From contig NZ_JAKZEU010000001.1 of NCBI RefSeq assembly GCF_024359525.1, forward strand, positions 620,001-684,000: a DNA stretch of 64,000 nt, written 5' to 3'. A program made the translations under genes and the position numbers. This document shows positions 1 to 8,171 of this stretch, one piece after another. Source of the DNA: Paracoccus albicereus. Its GTDB lineage: Bacteria; Pseudomonadota; Alphaproteobacteria; Rhodobacterales; Rhodobacteraceae. The first letter of the stretch is position 1, and every line of letters begins with the position of its first letter. The notes below the pieces were generated by a model. The model was not told where the DNA came from and searched no databases. It saw nothing but the letters and a program-made list of their open reading frames with translations.

Positions 1-486
1 GACCTTGTTCCGGTGATGCGCCTCGACCACTTCGATGTCCCAATCCGCTCCAAGAGCCGCGGCCACGCGCCGGGTCAGCCCGACCAGCAGATTGACACCA
101 AGGCTCATGTTGCCTGCCCTGATGATCGGTGCGTGGCGTGCGGCGGCGGTGATGTGGCGCAGATCGTCGTCGGACAGACCGGTCGTGCCAATGACGTGGA
201 CCGCGCGCGCCTGCGCCGTCAGTTCGGCAAAGGCCACGGTGGCGTCTGGCGTGGAAAAGTCAATGACGGCCTGCGCCTGCGCGATCGTTGCCACCGGATC
301 ATCGCTGACCGTGACGCCCAGATCGCCGCCACCCATCGCCACACCGACGTCCAGGCCGACCCAGTCATGCCCTTCGCGCACCAGCGCCCCCACCAGGCGT
401 GCCTGATCACTTTCTGCGATCACCCTGACCAGCATCTGCCCCATCCGACCAGCCACCCCGGTCACGACGATGCCGGGCTTGTCCAT
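1..486 (-). CDS. dapB: 4-hydroxy-tetrahydrodipicolinate reductase, 3' end cut by window
   Basis: Cytosolic NAD(P)H-dependent reductase of the diaminopimelate/lysine pathway (EC 1.17.1.8). The nucleotide-binding motif [11 protein letters not shown] starts near residue 7, followed by [10 protein letters not shown] and GTTGLSD in the Rossmann domain and EAHHRNK with the conserved His-His pair of the catalytic domain. About 162 of an expected ~270 residues are visible; the rest lies outside the window. The start at 486 is preferred because AGGGAA sits 6 nt upstream; an in-frame ATG at 516 would add ten residues. It is divergent from rbfA, with about 100 bp between them. asd, the enzyme two steps earlier in the pathway, lies 6 kb away. 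Confidence 0.95.
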   Translation of the reverse strand, partial: MDKPGIVVTGVAGRMGQMLVRVIAESDQARLVGALVREGHDWVGLDVGVAMGGGDLGVTVSDDPVATIAQAQAVIDFSTPDATVAFAELTAQARAVHVIGTTGLSDDDLRHITAAARHAPIIRAGNMSLGVNLLVGLTRRVAAALGADWDIEVVEAHHRNKV

Positions 487-587
487 GTGCTGTTCCCTGA
501 CCGTGTCGGTGTCCATGATCCCTCGCGCCTGCTGTTTCGCCTTCCTATCCCGTTGCCACCTGCCCCGCGACCCCCTACATCGGGCGC

Positions 588-1031
588 ATGGCAAGGAACC
601 AGCATCATCAGGGCGGAAGCGGCCCCTCGCAGCGGCAGTTGCGCGTGGGCGAACTCATCCGCCGCACGCTGTCGGACGTGCTTTTGCGGGCCGAGGTCCA
701 TGACCCCGATCTGAACCGGCACTCGATCACCGTGGGCGAGGTTCGCGCTTCTCCGGATTTGAAGGTCGCTACCGCTTATGTCCTGCCGTTGGGCGGCCAT
801 GACGCCGAAGAGGCGCTGGCAGCCCTGCGCCGCAACACCCGTGAGCTGCGCCACCACGTCGCCAAGGCGATGACGCTGAAATATGCGCCTGAATTGCGCT
901 TCCAGCTGGACGAGACCTTTGACCGGATGGACGACACCCGCCGGCTGTTCAACGAGGATCGCGTCCGCCGCGATGTCGAGGCGCCGGAAGACGGCGACGA
1001 GGATGGCACCGGGGACCGCGATGCCGTTTGA
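588..1031 (+). CDS. rbfA: 30S ribosome-binding factor A
   Basis: Cold-shock and maturation factor that binds the 30S subunit and assists 16S rRNA 5'-end processing. The 147-residue protein has the single KH-like domain of RbfA (about residues 15-125), recognisable from [18 protein letters not shown] at the N-terminus and the [20 protein letters not shown] helix, which ends in the family's (K/R)YAPELRF strand. The C-terminal tail is acidic ([13 protein letters not shown]), as in other alphaproteobacterial copies. Its stop codon overlaps the next gene by 11 nt. truB follows one gene later, matching the usual rbfA-truB neighbourhood with one gene inserted. Confidence 0.95.
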   Translation: MARNQHHQGGSGPSQRQLRVGELIRRTLSDVLLRAEVHDPDLNRHSITVGEVRASPDLKVATAYVLPLGGHDAEEALAALRRNTRELRHHVAKAMTLKYAPELRFQLDETFDRMDDTRRLFNEDRVRRDVEAPEDGDEDGTGDRDAV

Positions 1032-1770
1032 CCTGCGCCGCCGTCTGGGCGTCGCAGCGGGCATGTTGATCGCGATGGCAATTCCTGCCGCGGCCGACGG
1101 ATGCGCGCGCATCACCCATGACGGGCAGGGTTATGTCGTCTGCGAGGTGACCGACCAATCCCGGCTGCGCCTGTGGCAGGACGATGCCGAAGGTGCGCCG
1201 CTGCGCAATTTCTCGAACGTCCGCAAGACGCTCGGCGCCGGTGAGCGGCTGAGCTTCGCGATGAACGCGGGCATGTTCCACGCCGATTACGACCCAGTGG
1301 GCCTGCTGGTGATCGATGGGCAGGAACGCGCGCCGATCGTCACCGGTGGTGGCGGTGGCAATTTCGGCATGCTGCCCAACGGTGTTTTCTGCACCGACGG
1401 CCCGACGCCTTTCGCGGTCATCGAAAGCCGTGCCTTCGCCGCCGATCCGCCGCAATGCCGACTGGCCACGCAATCGGGTCCGATGCTGGTGATCGACGGC
1501 CAACTGCACCCCCGCTTTCTGGTCGAATCCGACAGCCGTTACGTGCGCAACGGCGTCGGTGTCTCGGCCGACGGGACGACCGCCTATTTCGCGATTTCCG
1601 ATCACCCGGTGACGTTTCACGAATTCGGACGGCTGTTCCGTGACGGGCTTGGAACGCCGCAGGCGCTGTATTTCGATGGTTCAATCAGCAGGCTGTACGC
1701 ACCTGGGGTGAACCGGAACGATTTCGGCCGCAGCCTTGGTCCGATCATCGGGATGGTCGAGGGCGGTTGA
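1021..1770 (+). CDS. Phosphodiester glycosidase-like (DUF2233/NAGPA domain) exported protein
   Basis: 249 residues with a probable N-terminal export signal (residues 1-25, cleavage near AAADG). The body matches the DUF2233/NAGPA-type fold: [15 protein letters not shown] at 81-95, [15 protein letters not shown] around 113-127, the repeated NGV segment (VRNGVGVS), and [10 protein letters not shown] near 225. Mammalian members uncover phosphodiester-linked sugars; bacterial members include the uncharacterised YigE type, so the substrate here is unknown and periplasmic location is inferred. ATG at 1021 is chosen because GGGGA precedes it by 6 nt and the preceding reading frame belongs to rbfA. 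It lies inside rbfA's end and 54 bp before truB, so co-transcription is likely. Confidence 0.8.
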   Translation: MPFDLRRRLGVAAGMLIAMAIPAAADGCARITHDGQGYVVCEVTDQSRLRLWQDDAEGAPLRNFSNVRKTLGAGERLSFAMNAGMFHADYDPVGLLVIDGQERAPIVTGGGGGNFGMLPNGVFCTDGPTPFAVIESRAFAADPPQCRLATQSGPMLVIDGQLHPRFLVESDSRYVRNGVGVSADGTTAYFAISDHPVTFHEFGRLFRDGLGTPQALYFDGSISRLYAPGVNRNDFGRSLGPIIGMVEGG

Positions 1771-1824
1771 CGCGACGCACCGACGCCGCTATCGCCGCGC
1801 CTTTCTGACGCGGGACGGGGCAAG

Positions 1825-2718
1825 ATGGCACGCAAGAAGGGTCGCGATATCAGCGGTTGGCTGGTGATCGACAAGCCTGCGGGGATCGGCTCGACCGATG
1901 TCGTGGGCCGGGTCCGCTGGGCGCTGGACGCCAAGAAGGCGGGCCATGCGGGCACGCTGGACCCGGATGCGACGGGCGTGCTGGCAGTGGCCCTGGGCGA
2001 GGCGACCAAGACCGTGCCGCACCTGACCGAAGCGCTGAAATGCTACGATTTTACCGTCACCTGGGGCGCTGAGACCGACAGCGACGATGCCTCGGGCACG
2101 GTCACGAAGACCAGCGAGGCGCGACCCGACGCCGCCGCGATCCGTGCGGCGCTGCCGGACTTTGTCGGCCAGATCATGCAGGTGCCGCCCGCGGTCTCGG
2201 CCGTGAAGGTGGATGGTGAACGCGCCTACGACCTGGCACGGGAAGGCGCTTCCGTCGAACTCGCGTCGCGTCCGCTCTGGGTCGAAAGCCTCGACCTGTT
2301 GGATGCGGAAGCCGACAGCGCGCAGTTGCGGATGGTCTGCGGCAAGGGCGGCTACGTCCGCGCCATCGCCCGCGATCTGGGCCGGGTGCTTGGCTGTTTG
2401 GGCCATGTGGCGCATCTGCGTCGCACGTGGTCAGGTCCGTTCCGGGTGGAGGACGCGGTTTCGTTCGACCATATAGACCGAGCCGCGCAGGCAATGCTGG
2501 ACGACAGAATGCTGCCATTGCAGGCGGCGCTGGCCGATCTGCCGCATCTGCGCGCGACGTCCGCGGGCGCCGTCAGGCTGCGGAACGGCAATCCGGGCGA
2601 TGTCACCACGGGGGCGGAATTCGGGGAAACGGTCTGGGTCAGCGAAGGCGAAACGCCCCTCTGCATCGGGCGCTACATGGCGGGGCAGGTTCACCCGGAT
2701 CGGGTCTTCAACCTCTGA
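1825..2718 (+). CDS. truB: tRNA pseudouridine(55) synthase
   Basis: Makes pseudouridine 55 in the T-loop of most tRNAs. The 297-residue protein has the N-terminal [11 protein letters not shown] motif, the catalytic motif [14 protein letters not shown] at 40-53 with Asp47 as the nucleophile, the [18 protein letters not shown] strand (Tyr76 type), and the [15 protein letters not shown] segment in the last third. A PUA-like C-terminal region includes the GNPGDV loop. It sits downstream of rbfA as in the nusA-infB-rbfA-truB arrangement. Its last 11 nt overlap the 3' end of the convergent NlpC/P60 gene. Confidence 0.96.
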   Translation: MARKKGRDISGWLVIDKPAGIGSTDVVGRVRWALDAKKAGHAGTLDPDATGVLAVALGEATKTVPHLTEALKCYDFTVTWGAETDSDDASGTVTKTSEARPDAAAIRAALPDFVGQIMQVPPAVSAVKVDGERAYDLAREGASVELASRPLWVESLDLLDAEADSAQLRMVCGKGGYVRAIARDLGRVLGCLGHVAHLRRTWSGPFRVEDAVSFDHIDRAAQAMLDDRMLPLQAALADLPHLRATSAGAVRLRNGNPGDVTTGAEFGETVWVSEGETPLCIGRYMAGQVHPDRVFNL

Positions 2719-3529
2719 CCGGACGGCGAATGCCCAGAAACGGGCCGTCGCCCGACGCGTCGATCCGAGCGATCGCGTCTGGGATATCCTCCCAGATCAC
2801 CGCCATTTGCCAGGCTGTCGCGTGGATCATCCGCGTCGGCGAAGCCGCCATCGCGACATGGCCGGGCCAGAACAGCAGATCGCCTCGCTGGATGTCATCC
2901 ACCGCAGGGAACGCATTGCGCTGAAGGTCGCTGTCACCCGGGCAGGCGATATCGCAAGCGGTGAGCGCGGCCTGAACCAGCCCCGAGCAATCGATCCCCC
3001 AGTCGCTGTTGCCGCCCCACAGATAGGGCGTGCCAAGCAGCCGCTCGGCCACCGCGACCGGGTCGGCCGCGGGCGCATCGGCGACGTGCTGGGCCGGCAC
3101 GAAGCCGCCGCCGGACAGTTCCGCGAATCCGTCCGCGATCCTGGTGACGGACAACCGCGCCCCCAGCGACAACGCGAAATCCTGATGCCGCTTCATGTCG
3201 GGCGCGGGATAGACATGGGTCGCCGTCGCCCTGACCCGATGGGTCAGCGGGGGCAGGTCATCGCTCAGCGCGCCCGACCGAAGCCAGCCGCAATAGCCGT
3301 CCAGCGCGGCGCGTACGAAAGACCAGCCGTCCGTCTCATCGATCACGGTGACGTCGGCACCGAAATTCACCTGTCGATCGCGACGGCCACCGGGTTCACG
3401 GCACAGATCGGCCAGCGGCACCGCCAGCCGCGCGGCGCGTCCATCCGTCAGCTGTGGGCGGGGCGCCTGATCCTGCCAGCCTTGCAGCACGACACGGTCC
3501 GTCGCGGGCGTCAGGCGGCGATCGCTCAT
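2708..3529 (-). CDS. NlpC/P60 family peptidase with SH3-like domains
   Basis: 273-residue C40 cysteine peptidase, likely cutting gamma-D-Glu-DAP or related bonds in peptidoglycan peptides. Residues ~35-150 form bacterial SH3-like repeats ([19 protein letters not shown]; a second around 100-150). The catalytic domain follows: [10 protein letters not shown] gives Cys181, WPGHVAM gives His224 and MIHAT gives His236. No signal peptide is evident, which is common for this Rhodobacteraceae type and suggests muropeptide recycling in the cytoplasm (inference). Its ATG overlaps the stop codon of the upstream leucyl aminopeptidase gene (ATGA), so the two peptidases are translationally coupled. Confidence 0.88.
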   Translation of the reverse strand: MSDRRLTPATDRVVLQGWQDQAPRPQLTDGRAARLAVPLADLCREPGGRRDRQVNFGADVTVIDETDGWSFVRAALDGYCGWLRSGALSDDLPPLTHRVRATATHVYPAPDMKRHQDFALSLGARLSVTRIADGFAELSGGGFVPAQHVADAPAADPVAVAERLLGTPYLWGGNSDWGIDCSGLVQAALTACDIACPGDSDLQRNAFPAVDDIQRGDLLFWPGHVAMAASPTRMIHATAWQMAVIWEDIPDAIARIDASGDGPFLGIRRPVRG

Positions 3530-4926
3530 CCCAGCATCTCCGGCAGGGCCTGCAGCAAGGCGCGCGTCCCTTGGCCGACGCCGCCCTTCGGCCTTCCCGG
3601 CGCGGCACTAGGCTGCCAGCCATAGATGTCGAAATGCATGTAGCGTGCAGCGCCATCGGCGAAGCGTCGCAGGAACAGCGCAGCGGTGATCGAGCCTGCC
3701 ATCCCGCCGCCGGGCGCGTTGTCCAGATCCGCCGTCGCGGGTTCGATCATGGATTCGTAGGGTTCCCAGAAGGGCATCCGCCAGCACGGATCGGCGACGG
3801 ACGTCGCGGCGCGCATCAGCGTCTCGGCCGTCGCGTCGTCGTCGCAGTAGAACGGCGCCAGATCGGGCCCAAGCGCGACCCGCGCGGCGCCGGTCAGCGT
3901 CGCCATCGAGATCATCAGGTCGGGCTTTTCCTCGGCCGCCAGCGCCAGGGCATCGGCCAGCACCACCCGACCCTCGGCATCGGTGTTGTTGATCTCGACG
4001 CTCAGACCCTTGCGGCTGCGAAGGATGTCACCGGGACGATAGGCGCTGCCCGAAATCGCGTTTTCGACCGCCGGAATCAGCACCCGCAGGCGGATGCCGT
4101 CCAGCGCGCCCGTCTTGGCCAGCATCCGCGTCAGGCCCAGCACGTTGGCGGCCCCGCCCATGTCCTTCTTCATCAGACCCATCGAAGATCCCGGCTTGAT
4201 GTTCAGGCCGCCGGTATCGAAGCAGACACCCTTGCCGACCAGCGTCAGCATCGGCCCGCTATCGCCCAATCGCAGATCGATCAGCCGGGGCTCTGACGCG
4301 GCAGCGCGCCCGACGGCGTGGATCAGCGGCAGGTCGGCGCTCAGCAGGGCGTCGCCGGTCGTGACCTCGATCGCGGCACCGAGTTCATGCGCCAGATCCC
4401 GGGCCGCCTGTTCCAACTCGGCGGGGCCCATGTCGTTGGCGGGGGTGTTGATCAGGTCGCGGGTCAGAAACTCGCCCGCCGCGATCGCCTGAAGGCGCGC
4501 GGCATCCACGCCGGGCGGACAGACGAGACGAGGCTGCGCGGGCTTACCCCCACCGCTCTTGTAGCGGTCGAAGCGATATTGCCCGAGCAGCCAGGCAAGC
4601 GCCATCTGGCCTGCATCCTCGCCATCCGGCACTGCCGCGATCCGCCACGGACCTTCCGGCAGGGACAACGCGCGGGCAAAGCCGAACCGCTCGCGGCCCT
4701 TGCGCGCGTCGTCGCCGATGCCGAAAAGCGCCCCGCGAACCGAACCGTCCTCACCCGGCAGCAGGCAGATCTCTCCTGCCTTGCCGGTGAAGCCGCTGGC
4801 GGCGGGCCAGCCGCCTGCCTGTGCTTCGGCGGGCGCGTCCTGACCCTTGGCGACGATCCAGACCGGCCTTGCCGCCTCATCCTCTGTGGCGAAGGTGGGC
4901 AGGGTCGATCGCGTTGTTTCGGTCAT
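3526..4926 (-). CDS. M17 leucyl aminopeptidase family protein
   Basis: 466-residue cytosolic dinuclear metallo-aminopeptidase. The catalytic half has GKGVCFDTGG at 231-240, KKDMGG at 253-258 and the M17 signature NTDAEGRVVL from 314. These carry the zinc-binding Lys, Asp and Glu and the catalytic Lys/Arg. The N-terminal domain (1-150) is the usual poorly conserved regulatory part. The start is supported by AGGAG 5 nt upstream. The coupled NlpC/P60 gene downstream suggests a joint role in breaking down cell-wall peptides (inference). The protein is close to the shorter 'leucyl aminopeptidase family' group rather than PepA proper. Confidence 0.9.
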   Translation of the reverse strand: MTETTRSTLPTFATEDEAARPVWIVAKGQDAPAEAQAGGWPAASGFTGKAGEICLLPGEDGSVRGALFGIGDDARKGRERFGFARALSLPEGPWRIAAVPDGEDAGQMALAWLLGQYRFDRYKSGGGKPAQPRLVCPPGVDAARLQAIAAGEFLTRDLINTPANDMGPAELEQAARDLAHELGAAIEVTTGDALLSADLPLIHAVGRAAASEPRLIDLRLGDSGPMLTLVGKGVCFDTGGLNIKPGSSMGLMKKDMGGAANVLGLTRMLAKTGALDGIRLRVLIPAVENAISGSAYRPGDILRSRKGLSVEINNTDAEGRVVLADALALAAEEKPDLMISMATLTGAARVALGPDLAPFYCDDDATAETLMRAATSVADPCWRMPFWEPYESMIEPATADLDNAPGGGMAGSITAALFLRRFADGAARYMHFDIYGWQPSAAPGRPKGGVGQGTRALLQALPEMLG

Positions 4927-4997
4927 GCTTGCTCCTGCACGCGGGAATTTCGCGCCAGACTACAACGCGCATCCCCGCCTGCAAGACCGGCCCGCCC

Positions 4998-5372
4998 TCA
5001 GCCGATGCCGCCATCCCAGATTTGCGTGAGTGAGCGGTTGCCCACCCGCATCAACCGTGCCCGCACCGCCGCGAGCGAGGTCAGGTCCTGTCCTTCCGCG
5101 CAGCGGCCGAGGTCGATCGCCACGCCGGCAAGCGAGCTGAGCCCGATCTGCCATGCCAGACGCGACAGCTTGTCGGCATTCAGCACCGTGTCGGCCAGAT
5201 CGCCGCGCGTCATCGCGCCATCGACGGCAGCCAGCGCGCCAGCGAGTTGCTCCAGCGCGATCCCGATCACCGTTTGCGCGGCCGTTTCGCCCAATTCGTT
5301 CACGATGTCGCTGACCCGCCGCGCATCGACGCGGATCGGTTCGTCAACGGCCAGCGCCGTCACCTGTGTCAT
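4998..5372 (-). CDS. Small helical protein resembling an Hpt domain without the phosphorylatable His
   Basis: 124 residues, mostly predicted helix, no signal peptide. The layout DIVNELGETAAQTVIG, LEQLAGALAAVDGAMTRGDL, then ADKLSRLAWQIGLSSLA and AIDLGRCAE follows the histidine phosphotransfer (Hpt) pattern of LxELGE, LEALxxALxxGDL and A-H-x-LKG-xAxxLGxxxL. The position of the phospho-His holds Asp67 and the LKG is LSR. This similarity is judged by eye and remains an inference. The start at 5372 has an excellent ribosome site (AAGGTGGG, 3 nt spacer); longer in-frame extensions to 5468 lack one. It is followed after 71 bp by the M17 peptidase gene on the same strand. Confidence 0.72.
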   Translation of the reverse strand: MTQVTALAVDEPIRVDARRVSDIVNELGETAAQTVIGIALEQLAGALAAVDGAMTRGDLADTVLNADKLSRLAWQIGLSSLAGVAIDLGRCAEGQDLTSLAAVRARLMRVGNRSLTQIWDGGIG

Positions 5373-5523
5373 CGTCCCACCTTTCGCATTCGTGTCCCCA
5401 CACGTCCGCCCACCATGACCATTCTGCGTCAAGAAAGGGTTACGCGCGCAGGAATAAACCGCTCGCATTCAACGCAATTGCGGCCTATCCACGCTGTGTC
5501 CCGACATGGAAGACGAGGGTGAA

Positions 5524-6168
5524 ATGACGAGCGCGCGTCCTTTGCCGCAATATCTGGTCAGCCGGTTCCACGGCTGGAAGGCGACCACCTATGCCGAAAG
5601 CAGCGCCTGGTATCGGCGTCTGGTCGATGAAGGCCAGCGGCCCCGCGCCATGGTCATTTCGTGCTGCGATTCCCGGGTTCATGTCAGCTCGCTTTTCGGC
5701 GCGGATTCCGGCGAGTTCTTCATCCATCGCAACATCGCGAACCTGGTGCCGCCGCACGCGCCCGACGGGCTTCAGCACGGCACCTCGGCCGCGATCGAGT
5801 TCGCGGTCACGGCGTTGAAGGTCGCGCATCTGGTGGTGATGGGTCACACCAGTTGCGGGGGCGTCGCGGGCTGTCATGCCATGTGTTCGGGTCACGCCCC
5901 GCAGATGGAGGAACAGACCAGCTATGTCGGGCGCTGGATGGATATCCTGCGGCCGGGCTATGACCGCGTGAAGGACCTGCCCGAGGACCAGCAGATCGCA
6001 GCCCTGGAACAGCAGGCCGTGATCGTGTCGCTGGAAAACCTGATGAGCTTCCCCTTCGTGGCCGAAGCGGTCGAGCGCGGCACGCTGGCGCTGCACGGGC
6101 TGGTCCAGGACATCGCCAACGGATCGCTGCTGCAGTTGGAGCCGAGCGGCCGCTTCGTTGAAATCTGA
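5524..6168 (+). CDS. Beta-class carbonic anhydrase
   Basis: Interconverts CO2 and bicarbonate using one zinc per subunit. In the 215-residue protein the zinc ligands are Cys48 (ISCCDSRV), His108 and Cys111 (GHTSCGG), and the Asp49-Arg51 dyad is intact. EFFIHRNIANLVPP and the DGLQHGTSAAIEFAV helix complete the family core. Start 5524 is preferred over 5506 because GAGG precedes it by 5 nt and the earlier ATG has no ribosome site. No signal peptide, so cytosolic. It is convergent with asd; a short hairpin (6171-6176 pairing with 6185-6190) lies between the stop codons but has no U-tract. Confidence 0.94.
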   Translation: MTSARPLPQYLVSRFHGWKATTYAESSAWYRRLVDEGQRPRAMVISCCDSRVHVSSLFGADSGEFFIHRNIANLVPPHAPDGLQHGTSAAIEFAVTALKVAHLVVMGHTSCGGVAGCHAMCSGHAPQMEEQTSYVGRWMDILRPGYDRVKDLPEDQQIAALEQQAVIVSLENLMSFPFVAEAVERGTLALHGLVQDIANGSLLQLEPSGRFVEI

Positions 6169-6196
6169 AGCGGACCGCCGCGCAGGTCCGGACGAT

Positions 6197-7219
6197 TCAG
6201 CCCTTCTTAAGCACGCGTTTGCCCAGCAATTCCGCGATCTGAACGGTGTTCAGCGCTGCGCCCTTGCGCAGGTTGTCGCTGACGCACCACAGGTTCAGCC
6301 CGTTCTCGATCGTGCTGTCCTGACGGATGCGGCTGACGAAGGTGGCGAAATCGCCGACACATTCCACCGGGGTCACGTAGCCGCCGGGCTCGCGCTTGTC
6401 GACGACCATGATGCCCGGCGCTTCGCGCAGGATGTCGCGGGCTTCGTCCTCGTCGAGGAAATCCTCGAACTCGATGTTGATGGCTTCGGAATGGCCGACG
6501 AAGACGGGGACGCGGACGCAGGTCGCGGTGACCTTGATCTGGCGATCCAGGATCTTCTTCGTCTCGGCGACCATCTTCCATTCCTCGCGGGTCGCGCCAT
6601 CCTCCATGAAGACGTCGATCTGGGGAATGACGTTGAAGGCGATCTGCTTGGGAAAGGTCTTGGGCTCGACCTCCTGGCCGGGGACGTAGAGGCCCTTGGT
6701 CTGGTCCCACAGCTCGTCCATCGCCTCTGACCCGCCGCCGCTAACCGATTGATAGGTCGAGACAACCACGCGCCTGATCCGGGCGCGGTCGTGCAGCGGC
6801 TTCAACGCGACGACCATCTGCGCGGTCGAGCAGTTCGGGTTCGCGATGATGTTCTTCTTGGCATAGCCCTCGATCGCGTCGGGGTTCACCTCGGGCACGA
6901 CCAGCGGGACGTCGGGATCCATGCGGTAGAGCGAAGAATTGTCGATCACCACGCAGCCGGCCTTGGCCGCGCGCGGGGCGTGAAGCTTGGTCGCGTCCGA
7001 GCCGATGGCGAACAGCGCCATGTCCCATCCGGTGAAATCGAACTGCTCGATATCCTGACATTTCAGGGTCTTGTCGCCGAAGCTGATCTCTGACCCCTGC
7101 GAGCGGCGCGAGGCCAGGACGGCGATCTCATCCACGGGAAACTGGCGTTCGTCGAGGATGTTCAGCATTTCGCGGCCCACGTTGCCGGTAGCGCCGGCGA
7201 CGACGATCTTGTAGCCCAT
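6197..7219 (-). CDS. asd: Aspartate-semialdehyde dehydrogenase
   Basis: Reduces beta-aspartyl phosphate to the semialdehyde, the branch point to lysine/DAP, threonine and methionine. The 340-residue protein has the NADP loop GATGNVG at 9-15, the active-site Cys130 in ANPNCSTAQM, and the GGGSEAMDELWDQT and GHSEAINIEFE segments of the substrate-binding domain. The length matches the family. The start is set by AGGAAGGAT, 8 nt from the ATG. The upstream region (7220-7550) carries an unusual 11-bp-period repeat array that could be its control region. Confidence 0.96.
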   Translation of the reverse strand: MGYKIVVAGATGNVGREMLNILDERQFPVDEIAVLASRRSQGSEISFGDKTLKCQDIEQFDFTGWDMALFAIGSDATKLHAPRAAKAGCVVIDNSSLYRMDPDVPLVVPEVNPDAIEGYAKKNIIANPNCSTAQMVVALKPLHDRARIRRVVVSTYQSVSGGGSEAMDELWDQTKGLYVPGQEVEPKTFPKQIAFNVIPQIDVFMEDGATREEWKMVAETKKILDRQIKVTATCVRVPVFVGHSEAINIEFEDFLDEDEARDILREAPGIMVVDKREPGGYVTPVECVGDFATFVSRIRQDSTIENGLNLWCVSDNLRKGAALNTVQIAELLGKRVLKKG

Positions 7220-7381
7220 CGGGTCATCCTTCCTGTCGGGGGTGCCGGGCGTTTACCGAAAAGCGGCGGCGGAGGGAAGCCCGGCCCGTTAAGCTTCGTG
7301 AACGGCAACGCCAGCGTGCGGTGCTGCGCAACAGCGCAACACCTGATGACCGTGAAAGCCCAGCATTCGCTGAGTTTTCGG

Positions 7382-7436
7382 GGTCACAACCCGTACACCG
7401 CGCGTGCACAGGCTGTACACAACCTGTACACAGGCT
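7382..7436. repeat. Tandem array of GTRCAC hexamers at an exact 11-bp period
   Basis: GTACAC, GTGCAC, GTACAC and GTACAC start at 7393, 7404, 7415 and 7426, a perfect 11-bp spacing, with a degenerate copy GGTCAC at 7382. The unit is about GTACACA(A/G)(C/G)CT; units 3 and 5 end in AGGCT, unit 4 in AACCT. The array lies 163-217 bp upstream of the asd start codon. One turn of the helix per unit suggests a protein bound repeatedly along one DNA face. Read as 9-mers with 2-bp gaps (CTGTACACA) the units faintly resemble DnaA boxes, but mismatch the consensus at several positions. The function is unknown. Confidence 0.75.
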
Positions 7437-7476
7437 GCGAACGTGCGGTTCAGGAAGCGTTAAGGGTTCCCGGTTG

Positions 7477-7514
7477 CGCCGGAATGCCTCCGGCGGGGAT
7501 ATTTGCTTGAAGAA
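7477..7514. repeat. Hairpin plus GGGGATATTT tail, a likely dispersed intergenic element
   Basis: CGCCGG at 7477-7482 pairs with CCGGCG at 7490-7495 around a 7-nt loop, followed by GGGATATTTGCTTGAAGAAG. From memory of the family, strings like GCCTCCGGCGGGGATATTT recur between genes in Rhodobacteraceae genomes. Only one copy is present in this window, so the repeat status cannot be shown here. It lies just past the 3' end of the GT29-like gene and could end or stabilise that transcript, although no U-run follows on the minus strand. Confidence 0.45.
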
Positions 7515-7550
7515 GAAGGGGTTGGACTTCCCCGCGGGGTTGCGCGGCGT

Positions 7551-8171
7551 TCACGGCCGGATCAGGGTCAAGCGTGGGTCGGATGCGGCACGGTCGGCGA
7601 CCCAATCCGCCTCTGACGTGAAATCGTGGGGGACCTGTTCGGCGGTGCGGCGGCCCGACAGGCTTTGCGAGGCGAAGAAGTCAAACCCGTAGAGCGTAAG
7701 ACGCGCGAGGTCGGAGCCGAGGACGAGGTCGATCAGCATCGCGCCGGTGGTGGGCGGTGCGCCGAGCCGGTCCTTGAGCCTGTGATAGTCGGACAGCGGA
7801 TGCAGGTAGAAGCCGGGGCTGGTGGCGGTGATCCAGTCGAGGCGCTTGCGCTTGGGCGACATCCACAGGATGCGCGCGGGGTTGATGCGGGCGCGGTCGG
7901 CGGCGGAAAGGCGGGTGGCGAGCGCCAGCCAATCGGTGCGGGTGCCGTGGCTGTCGGGCGCGGGCATCGGCGCGCGGTTGATGCGGATGACCAGATCGGC
8001 GGCGTCGATCGCCGCGCCGTGGGTTGTGTCGGCCAGCGCACGGGCGTTTCCGATCAGGGCGACATTCAGACCGGCAAGGCTGTCGAGCAGGTCGGATCTG
8101 GGAGCCGACAGCCTCGCCAGCGCGGTATCGTTGCGCAGGGTGCGCGCGGCGAGGAAGCCGAGGCGGTTCAT
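7551..8171 (-). CDS. Glycosyltransferase family 29 (sialyltransferase-like) protein
   Basis: 206-residue protein with the sequence pattern of family GT29: NVALIGNARAL at 36-46 followed by IDAADLVIRINRAP (sialylmotif L-like), TTGAMLIDLVL near 140 (motif S-like), LYGFDFF near 160 and HDFTSEADWV near 183 (motif VS-like His...Glu). Animal GT29 enzymes use CMP-sialic acid; bacterial members are mostly uncharacterised, so the donor sugar here is unknown. No transmembrane anchor is evident. Its ATG overlaps the stop of the upstream GT4 gene by 4 nt, pointing to joint action on lipopolysaccharide or another surface glycan (inference). Confidence 0.8.
   Translation of the reverse strand: MNRLGFLAARTLRNDTALARLSAPRSDLLDSLAGLNVALIGNARALADTTHGAAIDAADLVIRINRAPMPAPDSHGTRTDWLALATRLSAADRARINPARILWMSPKRKRLDWITATSPGFYLHPLSDYHRLKDRLGAPPTTGAMLIDLVLGSDLARLTLYGFDFFASQSLSGRRTAEQVPHDFTSEADWVADRAASDPRLTLIRP

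Larger units (their letters stand above)
7220..7550. other. Intergenic region between asd and the GT29-like gene
   Basis: 331 bp with no convincing gene. It lies upstream of asd (minus strand) and downstream of the glycosyltransferase gene, so it should hold the asd promoter. From left to right I see a direct repeat GCGCAACA near 7327-7340, the 11-bp-period GTRCAC array at 7382-7436, a hairpin at 7477-7495, and the purine-rich tail GGGGATATTTGCTTGAAGAA at 7495-7514. Short open frames across it (for example 7298-7510) have no ribosome site or family likeness. Confidence 0.7.

Noticed and set aside
6171..6190. Short hairpin between carbonic anhydrase and asd
   Set aside because: Six-bp stem with no U-run; not enough to call a terminator.
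7298..7510. 70-codon open frame across the GTRCAC array
   Set aside because: No ribosome site, odd composition, and the repeat is out of phase with codons (11 bp), so it is a chance frame.
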